Assembly: GCF_015832195.1 (NCBI RefSeq)
Contig: NC_052045.1
Coordinates: 62,001 to 126,000, forward strand
Source: Motacilla alba alba
Taxonomy: Eukaryota; Chordata; Aves; Passeriformes; Motacillidae
Direction of reading: 5' to 3'
DNA: 64,000 bases
Position 1 is the first letter of the stretch. Each line of letters opens with the position of its first letter. Made by a program: the position numbers and the translations under genes. The notes under the pieces were generated by a model that had not been told where the DNA came from, ran no database searches, and saw nothing but the letters and a program-made list of their open reading frames with translations. Positions 10,501 to 22,756 of the stretch are shown here, piece by piece.

Positions 10501-13500
10501 AATAACTTGATGAGAGGGAATGCCTGCTTGTTAAATTGTGGTTTAATGCTTGAGAAGTGGGAGGATTTTTGTTTTTAAAACTGGTTTGAGCTACGTGAAA
10601 TCAAGAATGAAGATTTCCCTGTCAGATGCTTCAGTGGTGGTAAATTAAACTACTGGCAAGTGTGGGGAATGTGGAAAATATTGTAAAGTATTAGGTCTTG
10701 TGGTGAGCTGTCAACAGTCACCACTCTTAAGCCTATGTTGACTACGGGTCCTTGTCCACTTGAAGGAGAAATAACTTGGACAAATCCTTGCACTATTTTG
10801 CCATTATTAACCCATTCTAAGAGTAGTGAGATATGAGTTGAGTCCATTTCATCCTGTGCTCCACTTTTACTCTATTTTGACAATGATTCATGACAGGCAC
10901 AACTTGGAAGGATTTCTGTCTTTTGCAGCCCTTGTGCTGAGTGATGGAATAATAAGAAGTCCAGGTAATGAGGACTATAGTGCTGCAAGTTCAGGTCCTG
11001 TCTCCTGGGATGTTAGAATCCTTATGCCCATGTGATCACTGAGAGGACTGAGATGTAACCTAGGTTATACCCAGCCTTCCTCTGCCTACTTGTTGGAAAG
11101 CACAAGAGATTTTTAAGGGAAACACTGGGGGAAAAGAGATGTATTTTAAAGGAAAGAAGGTCATTTATTATTTTTCCAGCATTTTAACTGGTTACAATCA
11201 CACAAGCTGCTGCACACAAACAAAAGATGCTAAAGGAGCCCAGAATTAATGTCAGGAGCTAGTAAAGCATGTTAATAAAGTGGTAAAAAGACATAATGGC
11301 TTGTACTGAGTGAAGAATGGGAAAAGTGATCCTCTGGGCCAGAACTAATGCTTCCTAAATTGTACGTTGATGTGTAGTGCTCGCATAGTTTAGGAAAAGC
11401 TGCTTCACTTCTTGCTGTCAAGATGACTTCTTGTCCTTTCTCAGGCCATTTGGTTGCTCATGTCTTCACCCATTTTTGGATTGGAATTTTCAATGGCAAG
11501 TGTTGCCCCCGGCTGAGCAATTGTAAAGTTCCTTAACCCAAATTGCAGGATGCTTTCTAAAAGAAGACAGGGAAAAACCAGTGTCTCTTCCTGTGCTCAA
11601 AGTCCTTCCAGTTGTGTGGCTGGGTTGTGCTAGTTCCTGCTTCCCCTCATGGGCCTTGGAAAGGTGCCTATAAATTGGGAGGAAGAGTTTCTTTAAGTTT
11701 TCTATGTCTGGGAAAGCTGGATCACTTTTAAAGTTGTGAAAGATTGTCTTCTGAATTAGAGTGTGGCCTTGCAGTTCTGCTCCCAACTGTGTTTAGGTGA
11801 ATCTAGAAGGATGGGGCAAAGCAATAGAAATTCTAAAATAAAGACTAAGGAGCTCCTGAGTTTGGACATGAGTTAGCAGTTGGTGACAGGAGATTAGGGC
11901 TGGCTGAGCAAGTGTCCATGAGTCAGGGAGAATTAAACAGAGCACATGGTGGTGGGAGATGGAGGTAAACAAGCAAAACTAAATATGGAAGCAAATGATA
12001 AACATGGACAAGAAGTTTTTAGGTGAAGGCTTAAGCATTAGAATGGGGATAGATTGTGGCTTGACAACCTTAATCCTCATGTTTCCTAATACTTTCTGAA
12101 TACTTGTCTTGCAGCCTGAGCAGTTTTTTTTTTATGTGCAAGAAAATTCAGAGAAACCATTTGAAGGCAGACTTTGCAGGCACTTCAGGGTATCCTTTGA
12201 GACACAAATGAGTGCAGTGTTTATTGGGAAGCTTCTGAGGATTAGGGGATGTATGACTAGGAAAGAAATCAGATGAATGCATTGAACTGGGTTAAGCAGC
12301 GGTGTGTATTGCATAGTTGGATGGAAACATATATCTAATGATTCATGAGGGTTTATGTGGTACGGCTGGCTATTGGCTAAAGGTTGCCCTGATCTCTGGA
12401 AAATAACAGCCTTCCTTTTGCTACCAAGGTAAATCAATTATACTATGCAGTGTCATGAGCTGACAATGAGACTGGAAAATTGAATAGAAACAGCAGGCAC
12501 TTCACTTTATTTGTAGCCTTAGTCTTGCTAAATATGATTTTGATTAGAGCAGGACTTGTGAGCTCTGGCTGGGAAGTTGCTCCCTTGTGGTCAGAAACTG
12601 TACAAATGCATGAAAATGATGCTTCTCCAGGGCAAGCAGTGACATTCCTTGTCCTACTCTTACCATACCTGGCAGCAGAGATTTTTAAAGAGAACAAAAA
12701 GGAGCCTTATAGGCTTCTGTTGACTTCCTGCAAACTATTTTAGAGGAGTTCCTGCCTTATACCTGTAAATTCTGGTCAACCCACAGTGTGTTTTAGCAGT
12801 CTTGCTCCAAAGTTTAAAGCAGCTGGCAGAACCACCACATTCCTAGGTAAGTTGTTTCAAACTTCAAAAAGAAAAGGTTATTTCTTTTGTTGTTGTTTTG
12901 CGGTGTTTTTTACTTGAATTTGCCATGATTTGAATTTCCAATAATTTAATCTGAATGTCTTTTTCCAACAGGTGAAGCAACTAATTATTCTTAGAAGTCT
13001 TTTTGTTTTGGAGATCTGTGCTGGCAGTGATTAAGGTACTTCAGACTTTACCTCATCTAAAATTATTATTTTCAGCTCTAATGTAGTATAGTGGGGTTTG
13101 GGGTTTTTGTTGCTCTTGTTTTGTTTTTTGGTTTTTTTTCACTTTGTTGTTGTTTTTTGAGCAACACAAAAAACTAAATTGGTCAAAGCATTTTGATAAC
13201 TTCACCCTGAACTTCATTCAGGGATAGTGCCACCTCTGAATTATTTTTTTTGCGTTTGTCAGTTCTTCCAGAGGGCAGATGCACACAGTACTACATCCTA
13301 AGCCCAGACTTGCAAAGTCAGGGTGAGAAATGAAAGCTGGTGGGTAGATATGCCCAAGTATTTAATTTTAGAAATATCTAATAGGGAAATCAATAAATAA
13401 GAGGTGCATGGAAAAAGCAGAAAAATAGAGAATCTATTCCTATTAATAAGTGTTCTTCTGGCCCCTACCATTTTTGGGAGGAAGCTGGGCTCACCACTCA

Positions 13501-13616
13501 CTAGGCACTTGGAGATGAATATTGTCTCTTTGACCTGCCTGGTTTTTTTTTGGTTTGTGTTTTTTGAGTTTTGGTTGGGTTTTTTTTGTTGTGAGTTTTG
13601 GGTTGTTTTTTTTCAG
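4519..13616. other. HTATSF1 3' UTR and intergenic DNA before VGLL1
   Basis: AT-rich, no recognised gene. The first part must be the HTATSF1 3' UTR, but its end is uncertain: ATTAAA variants lie at 5109-5114 and 5592-5597, and the first canonical AATAAA I found is at 6901-6906. One or more VGLL1 5' untranslated exons may lie in the right half, but I could not place them. A poly(A) run is at 9836-9862. Long T-rich stretches at about 13100-13150 and 13540-13615 run into the VGLL1 acceptor. Confidence 0.6.
9836..9862 (+). repeat. Poly(A) tract, 27 A
   Basis: Uninterrupted run of 27 A in intergenic DNA. It could be the tail of an old retro-inserted sequence, but I recognise no source transcript upstream and no flanking target duplication. 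Confidence 0.85.
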
Positions 13617-13635
13617 GGACTGTTGGTCATTGAAA

Positions 13636-13846
13636 ATGGAAGAAACAAGGAAGCTTTCCCCGAAGCTGAGTAAAATCAAAGAGCCTGTGAAAACAGAATG
13701 GGGATCTCAGAGTGTGGTGTTCACCTATTTCCAAGGGGACATTAACAGCATGGTAGATGAACATTTTTCTAGAGCTCTCAGCAATGTCAAGAACCCCCAA
13801 GACCTGAGCACAAAGCACAAGGGTGAGACTGTTGTCCTGAAAACCG
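13636..13846 (+). CDS. VGLL1: VGLL1 exon with TONDU domain
   Basis: The exon itself begins at 13617 after a T-rich tract and CAG; coding begins at 13636. 70 codons plus one base, donor G|GTGAGC. It contains the whole TEAD-binding module, ending NVKNPQDLSTKHKGETVVLK. The frame upstream of 13636 is open, but it crosses the acceptor and intron sequence, so the ATG at 13636 is chosen. Confidence 0.95.
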
Positions 13847-16800
13847 GTGAGCTCCTTTCCATAAGTGAGCCTGGGGTTGTATGGGGATGACTGGCTTTTA
13901 CTAAGGAATTTAAGATCCCTTGAGCTTAATTTTGAAATTGTGTGCAAACAGAAAACAGTAGAATCATACTTGTAAAGCCTTAGGCTATGTAGCTGGGAAT
14001 TCCTGGGTAAATCTCTGTGATTGCTGGAGTGATTCCTAAGCTTTCCATGGGCCTGTTGGCAGGACTAGGTCATCATTTTCCAGCCAAGTGTCCCCATCAC
14101 TGCTGGGTGCAATAAGTGCGTTATGACTTAAGTTGTCATCTTCACAAAAATATATTTGTCTAAGCTTGCAGCTGTCAAAAACCTGCCTAAGTTGATGGTT
14201 GTGTAGTACACATACTACAGTAGAAATACTTAGTAGAAAGATTGATGGTGGTGGTTTAATCTGCTTTTATTATGAATTTGTGGTTGATTTTTAAGATAAG
14301 CAGCACTAAAGTGATTTTGTATTTCTGTAAAAATGAATATGCAATGTGGTAGCATTCCCTTAGAAGTCCACTGGAATTTGCCTTGGGAAAAAAGTAAGAA
14401 TTGATGAGACTTCAGATGCTTTTTTTTTTTTTTCCTCTTTTTAAGTAGACAGCATGTCTCCCCATCAGTGGAATTTTTCTTCGCATTGCTACAAACCATA
14501 TCCATCATCTTCTTCAACAAGCATGGCAGCTTCTACTCTGAATTTTTCTACTGCTGGTATGGTAGGCCAGTGCCAGCCATCGTCTCTGCGGAGTCGTCCA
14601 GCTCAACCTGCAGATTTATGGCCCTTCCCTCCAACTGGGACTCCCAGTGCCACCGGTTCAGTGTATCCTCACACCCTCCCTGACCTGCATGCAGCCGATG
14701 AGCTGGTCTCTGACAGGAAATACAGTTCTCTTCTTGGCCTTCTGCAACAGGAAAGGTGCTTAACATCCATGCAAGAATGCACCATGAAGCAACACTCAAG
14801 TTCTGCTTGTATGACTGGACCTGCAAGGTTACAAAATATGAGTCAAAGTTCAGCTCCTGGGGGAGGTAAGAAAATACTATCACTTTATTCTTTGACGACA
14901 TCTGATGTAAAGTGACAGAATAATGCCATATGTTCCTAAGCCTTTCAAGCCAGATCCAACTTCTGGCAAACTCACAGAAATCTTTTACAGTAGATAACCC
15001 TGATATGTACTATAGTACTTAGAATCAATTAGCCATATAGTATGGGTTAATCAAAAAATGTGCAAAAAATTGTGCCTACTCGCACAATATTTTACCTCTG
15101 GCTTACATTGGGGAGACATTTTAAGTGACTATAAGCATTATTCATAGTGCTATCTTAATCTCTAATAGGCATGGGTAATAGGTGTGGTGTTTACCAGATG
15201 CTCCCTCATTGGGACCAGAAAGAGGTGGCCAGGAAAGATCCCTGAGCAGCCTCTCTTACTGTGCAGGCTGTTAATTATGCTCTGAGTACAGTGTGGGAAA
15301 CTACAGCCCTTACCAGCATGACCAGGGGTTTTTCTCCCTCCCAGTCTCTGTCTGTAGCTGGAATGGTGAGGATACAGGGGCTGGTGGACCAGCCTTGCCT
15401 TGTCTCCGGGCTAAGAGCTCCCTGCCATGAGGTGCTGCTGCCCTGCATGCCAAAGGCTATGTCTGCTCCCTGCAGATTTCCCAGAGCTAATGCAATTCAC
15501 ACAGTGGTGATTGTTGCTTATTATCCACAATTACTAGGAATCCCAATCCAAGGTACTACCAGTGCACAGCAGAAAGATGCCTGAAGTTCATTTATGTCCC
15601 CACAGCATCTAGATCTGCTGGATAAAATTGTTCTCTTGTGAGTAATTCTGCCTTTGAGAAGGTCTCTGGGGTCAGGCTTCCTGGCCAAAGTGCTGATGCC
15701 TGTTGGGGTACATCTGCATTGCTGTTCCTGGGCATTCCCCAGTCAGGCAGCTTGACACTGGTCTGCAAGGAAAAGGATTGTGAAATTGTTTAGGGAGTCT
15801 GCTGGAAAAATACACTGCGTCCTTCCTGGTGCTTCTAAACAAAAAACACTGGGCATGTGAAGAAGCAATCCTGAGGCTTAGGTTTTGAAAAATAAGCAGC
15901 TGTGAAATACCTCCTGGTTACCGAGTTTCGAAACTGCATCTGCAGGAATTTGGCAAAATGTGGGCTAAAGACTGCCTGCAGATACAAGCAGGAATTTATC
16001 TACAGTTCCTCATTTGAGGATACAACAGATCTATGTTATGAGGACCCTGACCGTACGTGTTTTGCTAACTCATTACTGCTAGAATGTCTAATGCCTGTCT
16101 GTTCATGTAAAAGGGAGAGTGTCTGTATCTTCAGCTGGAATGCAAACTGTCTGCTCATGGTATATGAGCAGAGGTTTTCTGTATGAGTTGCATAGGCAGT
16201 CACCCTGGACTTTGTGTAGGTAGTGAATGAGAGTTTAATTTCTTTAAAGACACTCTCTGAACAGGGATCTCATTTAAGAACAAGGTAAGGTGCCCTCTTC
16301 CCCCATGGGGGCAATGCGAGCCTATCAAGGCTTGGGAGCCCCAGGAACTGACCCCTTCAGAAAAAGAGCTATTTCATTAAATTAGTCTTGTGTTGATAAC
16401 AGGGAAGCACTGCTAACAACAGTGGACTTTTTTTCCCCGAAATTTCAGAAAGAAAATGAGAGAGGAAAAAATTGAAAAGGAAATTAAACAGTTCAGTGTT
16501 CTCCAGCCATTACCAATTAAAGCTGTTTCTTCCAGGATGTATACAGGGCCTTTCTGAATATTTGGGAGCCTCTAAGCACCACACATGTAATGCCATCCTT
16601 GTGATTATCAAACAACCCAACAAGGATCAATAAGAAATGGCTGATCCATGTTCACAGGGAGTCTTTGGCAAATCCCTAGGATGTGTACATTTGGTTCAGC
16701 TATGGGAGTCCTTGTTTCCTGGCTCTATCTGTTAAATATACTTCTTCTTGCTCTGTGTAATGTTTAAGAACAGCTGATATTTATATTTATGATAGTGTAT

Positions 16801-17690
16801 GTTGCTGTGCCAGACAGCACAGAGCTCCTCAGCACCTGTGCTATAGGCTGGGCTGCAAAAGCGCAAGGTTTCTTTAGTAACTGCAGTCTACTTTTAGCTC
16901 TGTGCTGAATCTCTGCTCATCCCCAGTATTTTAAATTTTTTTTTAAGAGAGGAAAGCAAGCTCTTACCAAGGCTCAGAAAATCCCAGTGTAAGCCATGCC
17001 ACTGAAGGTGAGTAAAGAAACCAGCAGGTTTAGAACAAATCAGACAGCAGTCTTGCTCATGCATGCAGTATTGAAGATCTTCCTTGTTTGCTTTTGTATT
17101 TCAAAAGCTCATTTTTCCCCCAGATAGAACCACTACCTCCCACAACTACATTAACAAAGACAAAAAACACCCGCTACATTCTATTAAAATGAGATACATG
17201 GGGTTTTTTTACCCCATCATTTTACCTTAGTTTTTGTGCTTATACCTTCAGGCTGCCATTTCACAATGCCTGTTTTGCACTCGCTGTCCAAGTTTCAGAT
17301 CCCAGAAAGATAGTACAGCCCTTGCTTTATACCTCAAGCACGCATGTGGTAGCACTGCTGCAGTTTGCACCAACAAACCCACCATACTGCTGGGTGAGTT
17401 GTTCTAAGAAATTATTCCCAAAGCATTCAGGCTTCCTTATTTTTACTAGTCTCTTGGTATTGGTCATACCCCGTCGTTGGTTCTTCTTCTGATGTGCAGT
17501 TTTGGGGATAGTTTGAATAGGTCATTCTGGTTATTCTAGTAAGGGTTCTTCTGCACCAAACCCAAAGGTGTGATTTTGTTTGCACAACATCTTAAAGAGA
17601 TTGCAAGGACTGTGCTCTTTGATTGTCCTGATGCTGCTGTGTCTTTCAGGTATTCAGATTCATGACAGAAGACGAGATTTGTACTTCTAG
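13636..17690 (+). CDS. VGLL1: VGLL1, vestigial-like protein 1 (TEAD co-factor)
   Basis: VGLL1 is a nuclear co-activator that binds TEAD transcription factors on the surface used by YAP/TAZ. Coding exons 13636-13846, 14449-14865 and 17650-17690 total 669 nt, 222 residues plus TAG. The start ATG at 13636 opens MEETRKLSPK, matching the position of the human start MEEMKK. The TONDU/vestigial domain covers about residues 18-52 (VKTEWGSQSVVFTYFQGDI, then the VDEHFSRALSN helix). VDEHF (40-44) is the V-x-x-H-F motif that packs on TEAD. Exon 2 keeps the family landmarks SMSPHQW and SLLGLLQQERCL. The last exon adds only GIQIHDRRRDLYF, which aligns weakly with human SVHYKKLYV, and then stops; human VGLL1 is 258 aa. 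Both junctions are GT-AG in phase 1. Upstream non-coding exons are not located. Confidence 0.95.
14449..14865 (+). CDS. VGLL1: VGLL1 middle exon, Ser/Pro-rich
   Basis: Acceptor AAGTAG at 14443-14448, donor GGAG|GTAAGA. 417 nt, residues 71-209. Begins D/SMSPHQWNFSSHCYKP, like the human SMSPNQWRYSS. Otherwise Ser/Pro-rich and poorly conserved except the short helix SLLGLLQQERCL, which aligns with human SLLQQDRCL. Confidence 0.93.
17650..17690 (+). CDS. VGLL1: VGLL1 terminal coding exon (12 residues and stop)
   Basis: Acceptor GTGTCTTTCAG at 17639-17649 follows a pyrimidine-rich tract. It reads G/IQIHDRRRDLYF then TAG at 17688-17690. Phase 1 joins the previous exon. The call rests on correct phase, a good acceptor and a weak match to the human C-terminal part, so it is less certain than the other exons. 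Downstream, ATTAAA is at 18372-18377 and the first AATAAA is at 18850-18855. Confidence 0.72.
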
Positions 17691-20212
17691 CAACTGAATG
17701 TTTCTACTTTGTTCTGAAAAAGAAAGTTATTTCTGTGAACTTTTATTATTTGCAACTGTGAATCAAGAAGAAATTAACTGCAGCTATCCTGTATTTTTTC
17801 TCTCAGCTGGAAGAATACATGTACTATTTACTGTTTGGGGAATGACAAAATAATCCTTTTCTATACAGTAAATAATTTCTAATGTTTGTGGTATTAACCT
17901 GGGCCATATGTTTGTTGTGGCCATAAATTGTCTTTTTAAGGCTTTTCATGTAGCCCTCTTGAAAGGACTCCTGCCCTTTTTAATCTTTCTGTGTTTATTA
18001 ATTTACCACCTCCTGATAAGAAGAAAAATTCTTATCAATGCAGCTGATAACCTGTAAGTGCAGGGATGCAGTTAGCATAAATTCAATGCTGCAACTTCTT
18101 AGCTTTATTTGCTATCTCCATATTGATTAAAACAGTCTTAGGCCACTGGCAAGAGACTTCAACCACAGGCCAGCAAAGCACATTATTTATGTTTTGAAAG
18201 TGCTGCAATTTATAACCATACTTGCAATTCCTAGGGATACTCTTCAGAAGGTATATAATATACTTATGCCTGAAGGCCCTGTTTTGCCCTCTCACTAATG
18301 TATCATCATCCTCTAGAAAGCAGTGAATTCATAGTAGCTTTGAGAGGAAACCTTGATTCTCATTGGGTGCAATTAAAATACCATTCAGCAAAAATCTGCA
18401 GGTAGGAGTGTTCTATTTTCTCAGCTTCTCTGCGGGTGTAAGAGATTCTTATGGTAAATAAGCTCTGAGGGTTTATCTTTTCCTTCTCCATTGGTTATAC
18501 ATTAATATAATATAATAGAGCACGATTAGCTTTTTCTGACAGCTCTATGTAGTTGCTGAGGGCAATATGACCTTTTAGATGGCAGAGCTTGTGATTTTTA
18601 TAGAACAAAACCTGAACTGGTAAAAATGTTTATGACTGTTACATCAGATATCTCTGCTGCCACAGGTCCAGTTATAACAGCTTGTATAATTTTATAAATA
18701 ATGAGTTTAGCAACATCAGGCATTTATGGTACAAATTTACAAACTGAGATTTGTTTCAAGGAATTTTTTTTTAATTTTACAAGTTTGTTCTAGCAGTTGC
18801 ATGTTCTACATCAACCTGAGATCACAAGGGGAACTGTTTCAACTGAACTAATAAAAGATGCACCAATGTCCTGTCTCGCTATAGATGAGCACTGAAAAAA
18901 AACCCCACTCTTTTTTAATATTTCTACAAAAAAATCCCTTTCTTCTCTTTTAAGTTTACAAATACTTATCCAAGTAGTTTTGTTATCCCAAGTCACTTAA
19001 TTACCTGATTTTTAAGGCTACATGGTAATATAATTTGACTTCGTCTATGAGCCAAAGCAAAGATTTCCATCCTGTGTTGTGTACATCTGTCTTACTGGCA
19101 TGTGCTATAATTCTATTACTTAAAAATATTTTATTTTTTTTCCTCCCTCTTCCATCCCTTCTAAAGGAAAATGCTTATATAATTTCCCTGCAAGGTCTTA
19201 AAAGACAGTCTATTCAAATGCTCTTAAATGTAGTGCTTCCCTTGGGAGGCTGGGAATATTCAAGATGACTTATAAAACCCTTGGTTCTGGTGAATCAGAC
19301 AAGTGGGGTTGGACGGGGGGGAAGCCCTTGTTTTTAAATGTGTGTCCCTTATTGCAAGAACATGAGGCATCAGTGGCTCTGCCTTCACAGGGTCATGCTG
19401 AGCTGTTGCTGCAAGGTTTGTGTCCTCATTGTCCAGCCGTCTGGCAGACCTGGGGGAAAGGGAACAAGTCTCCAAGTAGCCCAAAGGTCCCTGGACCCCT
19501 TGCCAGTGCAGGCTCCACACCAGGCACACAGGTGCTTACTCTCTTCCCTGGCTTTCAGAGGAATGAGGATGGAATAGAGAGCTGTGGCACAGAGGCTCTG
19601 CTACTCTGTGCCACATTTTGGCACATTTGTCTTATACCATCACAGCACCATGCACCAGAGTGTACCCGGGTTTGTGGCATCTCGCTGCTCTTCTGCAATA
19701 AACATAGTTAACCCATCACTGCAATTTGCCTTTAATGATTAAGTATAGGAGAGTTTTGAATATTTCACAGCAGTTTCCTACACCAGGTAGGCTTTTCTTG
19801 ATACATGTATAGATTAAAACAATATAGATACACATATAGGCTCCTCTAGAATATTGTTTGTCTGGAGTGGAGTGTTTCTTGCATTCAAGCCCAGGATGTT
19901 GCTGTGTTCCTCTGCTGCTCTGCTGCTGTCATGCTCCAGTGACTGTCTTCACTCCCATTCAGCGTGTACTCTCCTTGCTGGCAAGGACTTGGCAACTGGG
20001 ATGCTGCATCCAGCTGCTGCCATCTGGTACTTTCCAGTTATCTTCGGTCCCTCCTCTGAATGCAGCAGTCCTGGAGGTGGTGGGAGAAGGGATGCTGGAT
20101 GTTCCCCTTTCATCAGCTTCAGATCCCCCAAATGCCAATGGACCTCTGCTGAGACCATTCCAAAGGATAGACAGGGGCCGGGTGTTACATCCCTGTAAGT
20201 GAATGGGGCTCT

Positions 20213-20315
20213 CGGGGCTGTGGTTTAATGGTGAACACAGTGATGCTGGGTTAATGGCTGGATTTGATGATCTGGGAGGTCTTTCCAACCATAATGATTT
20301 TATGATTTTCTATTA
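20213..20315 (+). mobile_element. CR1-type LINE 3' end
   Basis: GTGGTTTAATGGTGAACACA, then GGTTAATGGCTGGATTTGAT, then GGTCTTTCCAACC, closed by a short repeat of the ATGATTTT type. This is the classic avian CR1 3' terminus in + orientation. 5'-truncated and diverged, non-coding. Confidence 0.85.
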
Positions 20316-22726
20316 ATTTACTGACCCTGTGAGAAACCACTACTTGCCTTTAATTGGGTGTCCTCTAGTCCAGGAATAACTTGTTTGCACAGATGGCTTT
20401 TCTCCTGTCTTTTTCTGATGGACAGATGAGATGCCATCTACATGCTTTATGAGCTCTGGTCAGAGATTAATGCATCTGTGAGATGCATTAGTCTCAGAGA
20501 CTGATGTCGAGCACTGGACGCACCTGCCCTGTGTGGAGTCTAGGCCTTTTTTTACCCAGCTGCAGGAACGGATGTGCATTTTTTTCACCATCTGTGTCCC
20601 AGGACACAGACACTTTGCAGGCACCTTGGTTTGACTCCTCACATGAGCTGGCTCTGGTCCAGGTCCTCCTCTGATGGTCAGAAAAACCTTGTGGGTGGCT
20701 GGGAGCAGCAAGCTGGCTTAGGTACTCCACCCCACTTTAATCACGCATTAGCAGTGCTAAAAATAGCCCCAGACTGCTGTGACAAAAAGAGATTCTTTTG
20801 CTGTGAAAGAACAGCCTAAAGTGTTATATATATTTAAAAAAAAATAGGTCTGCTCATCCCTTTCAAAGGGAAAACAAGCTTTCATTTGCTTTCATTTCTG
20901 TTCAGGTGTCAATTAATTTGTCTCATCCCAGGTGAGCAAGGGACACCTCTTGTACCCATGTGGTATGTAGCCTTTGGTAAACACTCACTTGTCACTGGAA
21001 TTTTTTCCTGTCTTGTGGTTTTTAATCCCCTTCTCTTGCAGGCCTTACCAAGCATGGTCCAGGGTAAAAGCGTTGTTGCACCACTTTGTTCTGTGTTCTG
21101 TTTTCCTGCAGTGCCTGGTTGAAAACATTGCATGTTTTGGGCTCAGGCCTCTGTTCCCCTTAGCCGCTGACCCACTGAGAGTTTGGTTTGGTACTCCTTT
21201 GAGCTAGCATATATGATTACATTTGGAGGATTTCAGCAGAAAACTAGTGGTTTTGGTGTCTTGGTATCTGGGAAGGGTTTCAGTATCACAGGCTGTGTGT
21301 TACTGGTCTGACAATATTGCTGCACAAGCAGCTGCACTGTGGTCATATGCTACAGATCACAATTTATTTACTGAGGAGGTGCAAAACTAGCTGAGTGCTG
21401 AGCAGGCAGCAGCTGGGCTGTCCAGGACAGCACAGAGGATGTTTTCAAGTGCCTGGAGCCATAATGGAGCTGGCTGAGCCAATGTGAGCCAACTCAGATG
21501 TGGTGTTCCCCAAAACGGGGTCCAGCAGGAGTGCCCAGGGTCCCCTGTGAGCCACCATGAACCTGGCTGAGCCCCAGGAATTCACTGCTGATTCATGCTG
21601 TCCCCCAGCCTGATTTCTAGGTGGGGGTTTAAGTTGGGCGCAGCAAAGCCCTGAGAAAAGTGGCTGCTTCCCTGACCTTCATCCTCACCTCTTGTACCCC
21701 CATCTTTTTCCATTGTCACAGCCCAAGATTTGCAAGCTCTGGATTTGTGTCTGACCAGGGACATTCGTGTTTTCCCCATCTATCTCTCTCCAAAAGGCTA
21801 ATGCTGGAATCCGCACAGGCTTATTAAAATACCATCAAGCAGCATTTCATTCTGGAATGCAACAGTATTACAGCTCCTGCTTATGACTTTCCACCTGAGA
21901 TAAGGATAAAATAACAGCTCTTCCCCACACAAAAATAAAAAATTTCTCTGCTCAGAATTATAAAGCAATCACTTAGCTCCCAATACCATGTTTTCCCAGA
22001 GCGAGGTGTCACTTTAGATAGACCCCTCTGCCAAACAGAAAAAGAAATTGAGTGGATAGAAGGAAACTGAATGTACTGAACTCCCAGAGGGCATCTCTAG
22101 CCACTGAGCACAGCCTAAAATAATCCGGTACCAGCTGTCTGTTGGACACTGTCACCCTGAGCCTGGAGAGCAGCGCCGATGCACCCGTGCTCCATGGGCT
22201 CCATGTGAACTGCCCAAACATCATGAAGTCTCAAGCATGTGCAGGATAAATTATATATAAGAGAAGTTGCCATGTGCAGCTCCCCAGCCAAGGAACAATA
22301 TGTTAAAAGTGATGGGCAATAAGGAAAGTCCTCCAGCTAGACTTTTTGATGCATAAAGTTGTTTGTTTTTTTTTTCTTTTCCAAGGTAGACTAAGTCAAT
22401 TCTAAGGAAAACTTCCTGGCTTTACTTAAACTGTCACATAACCAAAACATTTGAGGCATTTAATACTATCACAGTTCCACCTCACATTATTTGTTGGTGC
22501 TGGATTTGTGCCACATTTTAAGAAAAGATTAGCATAAAAACACTCTTTTCCCCCTCCTTTCCAAGGTTGCACTAATGACTGCTGACTGTAAGTGTGCAAA
22601 GAACAGTCTGGCATTATTTTGCCTGCAAATGAAAAAGGGACTATGCTAGAAAAACAGCATTATGGTTTGTGCCTCTTGTGGGTGCCCAAAAACCGAGTTT
22701 GCTGCATAGCACAATGGTGATTATTT

Positions 22727-22756
22727 TACTCTGAGTAAAAGTACTCTGAGTAAAAG
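22727..22756. repeat. 15-bp tandem duplication with palindromic core
   Basis: TACTCTGAGTAAAAG occurs twice head to tail. The first copy, with its flanks, forms the odd palindrome TTTTACTCTGAGTAAAA (22724-22740), symmetric except for the central base. No known element is assigned. Confidence 0.85.

Noticed and set aside
13555..13635. N-terminal extension of VGLL1 upstream of 13636
   Set aside because: The extra codons are translated from the T-rich splice acceptor tract (Phe/Val/Gly runs). Homology starts at MEETRK.
13636..17690. A counterpart of human miR-934, which lies in the human VGLL1 locus
   Set aside because: I see no hairpin of pre-miRNA size resembling it, and that microRNA is regarded as primate-restricted.
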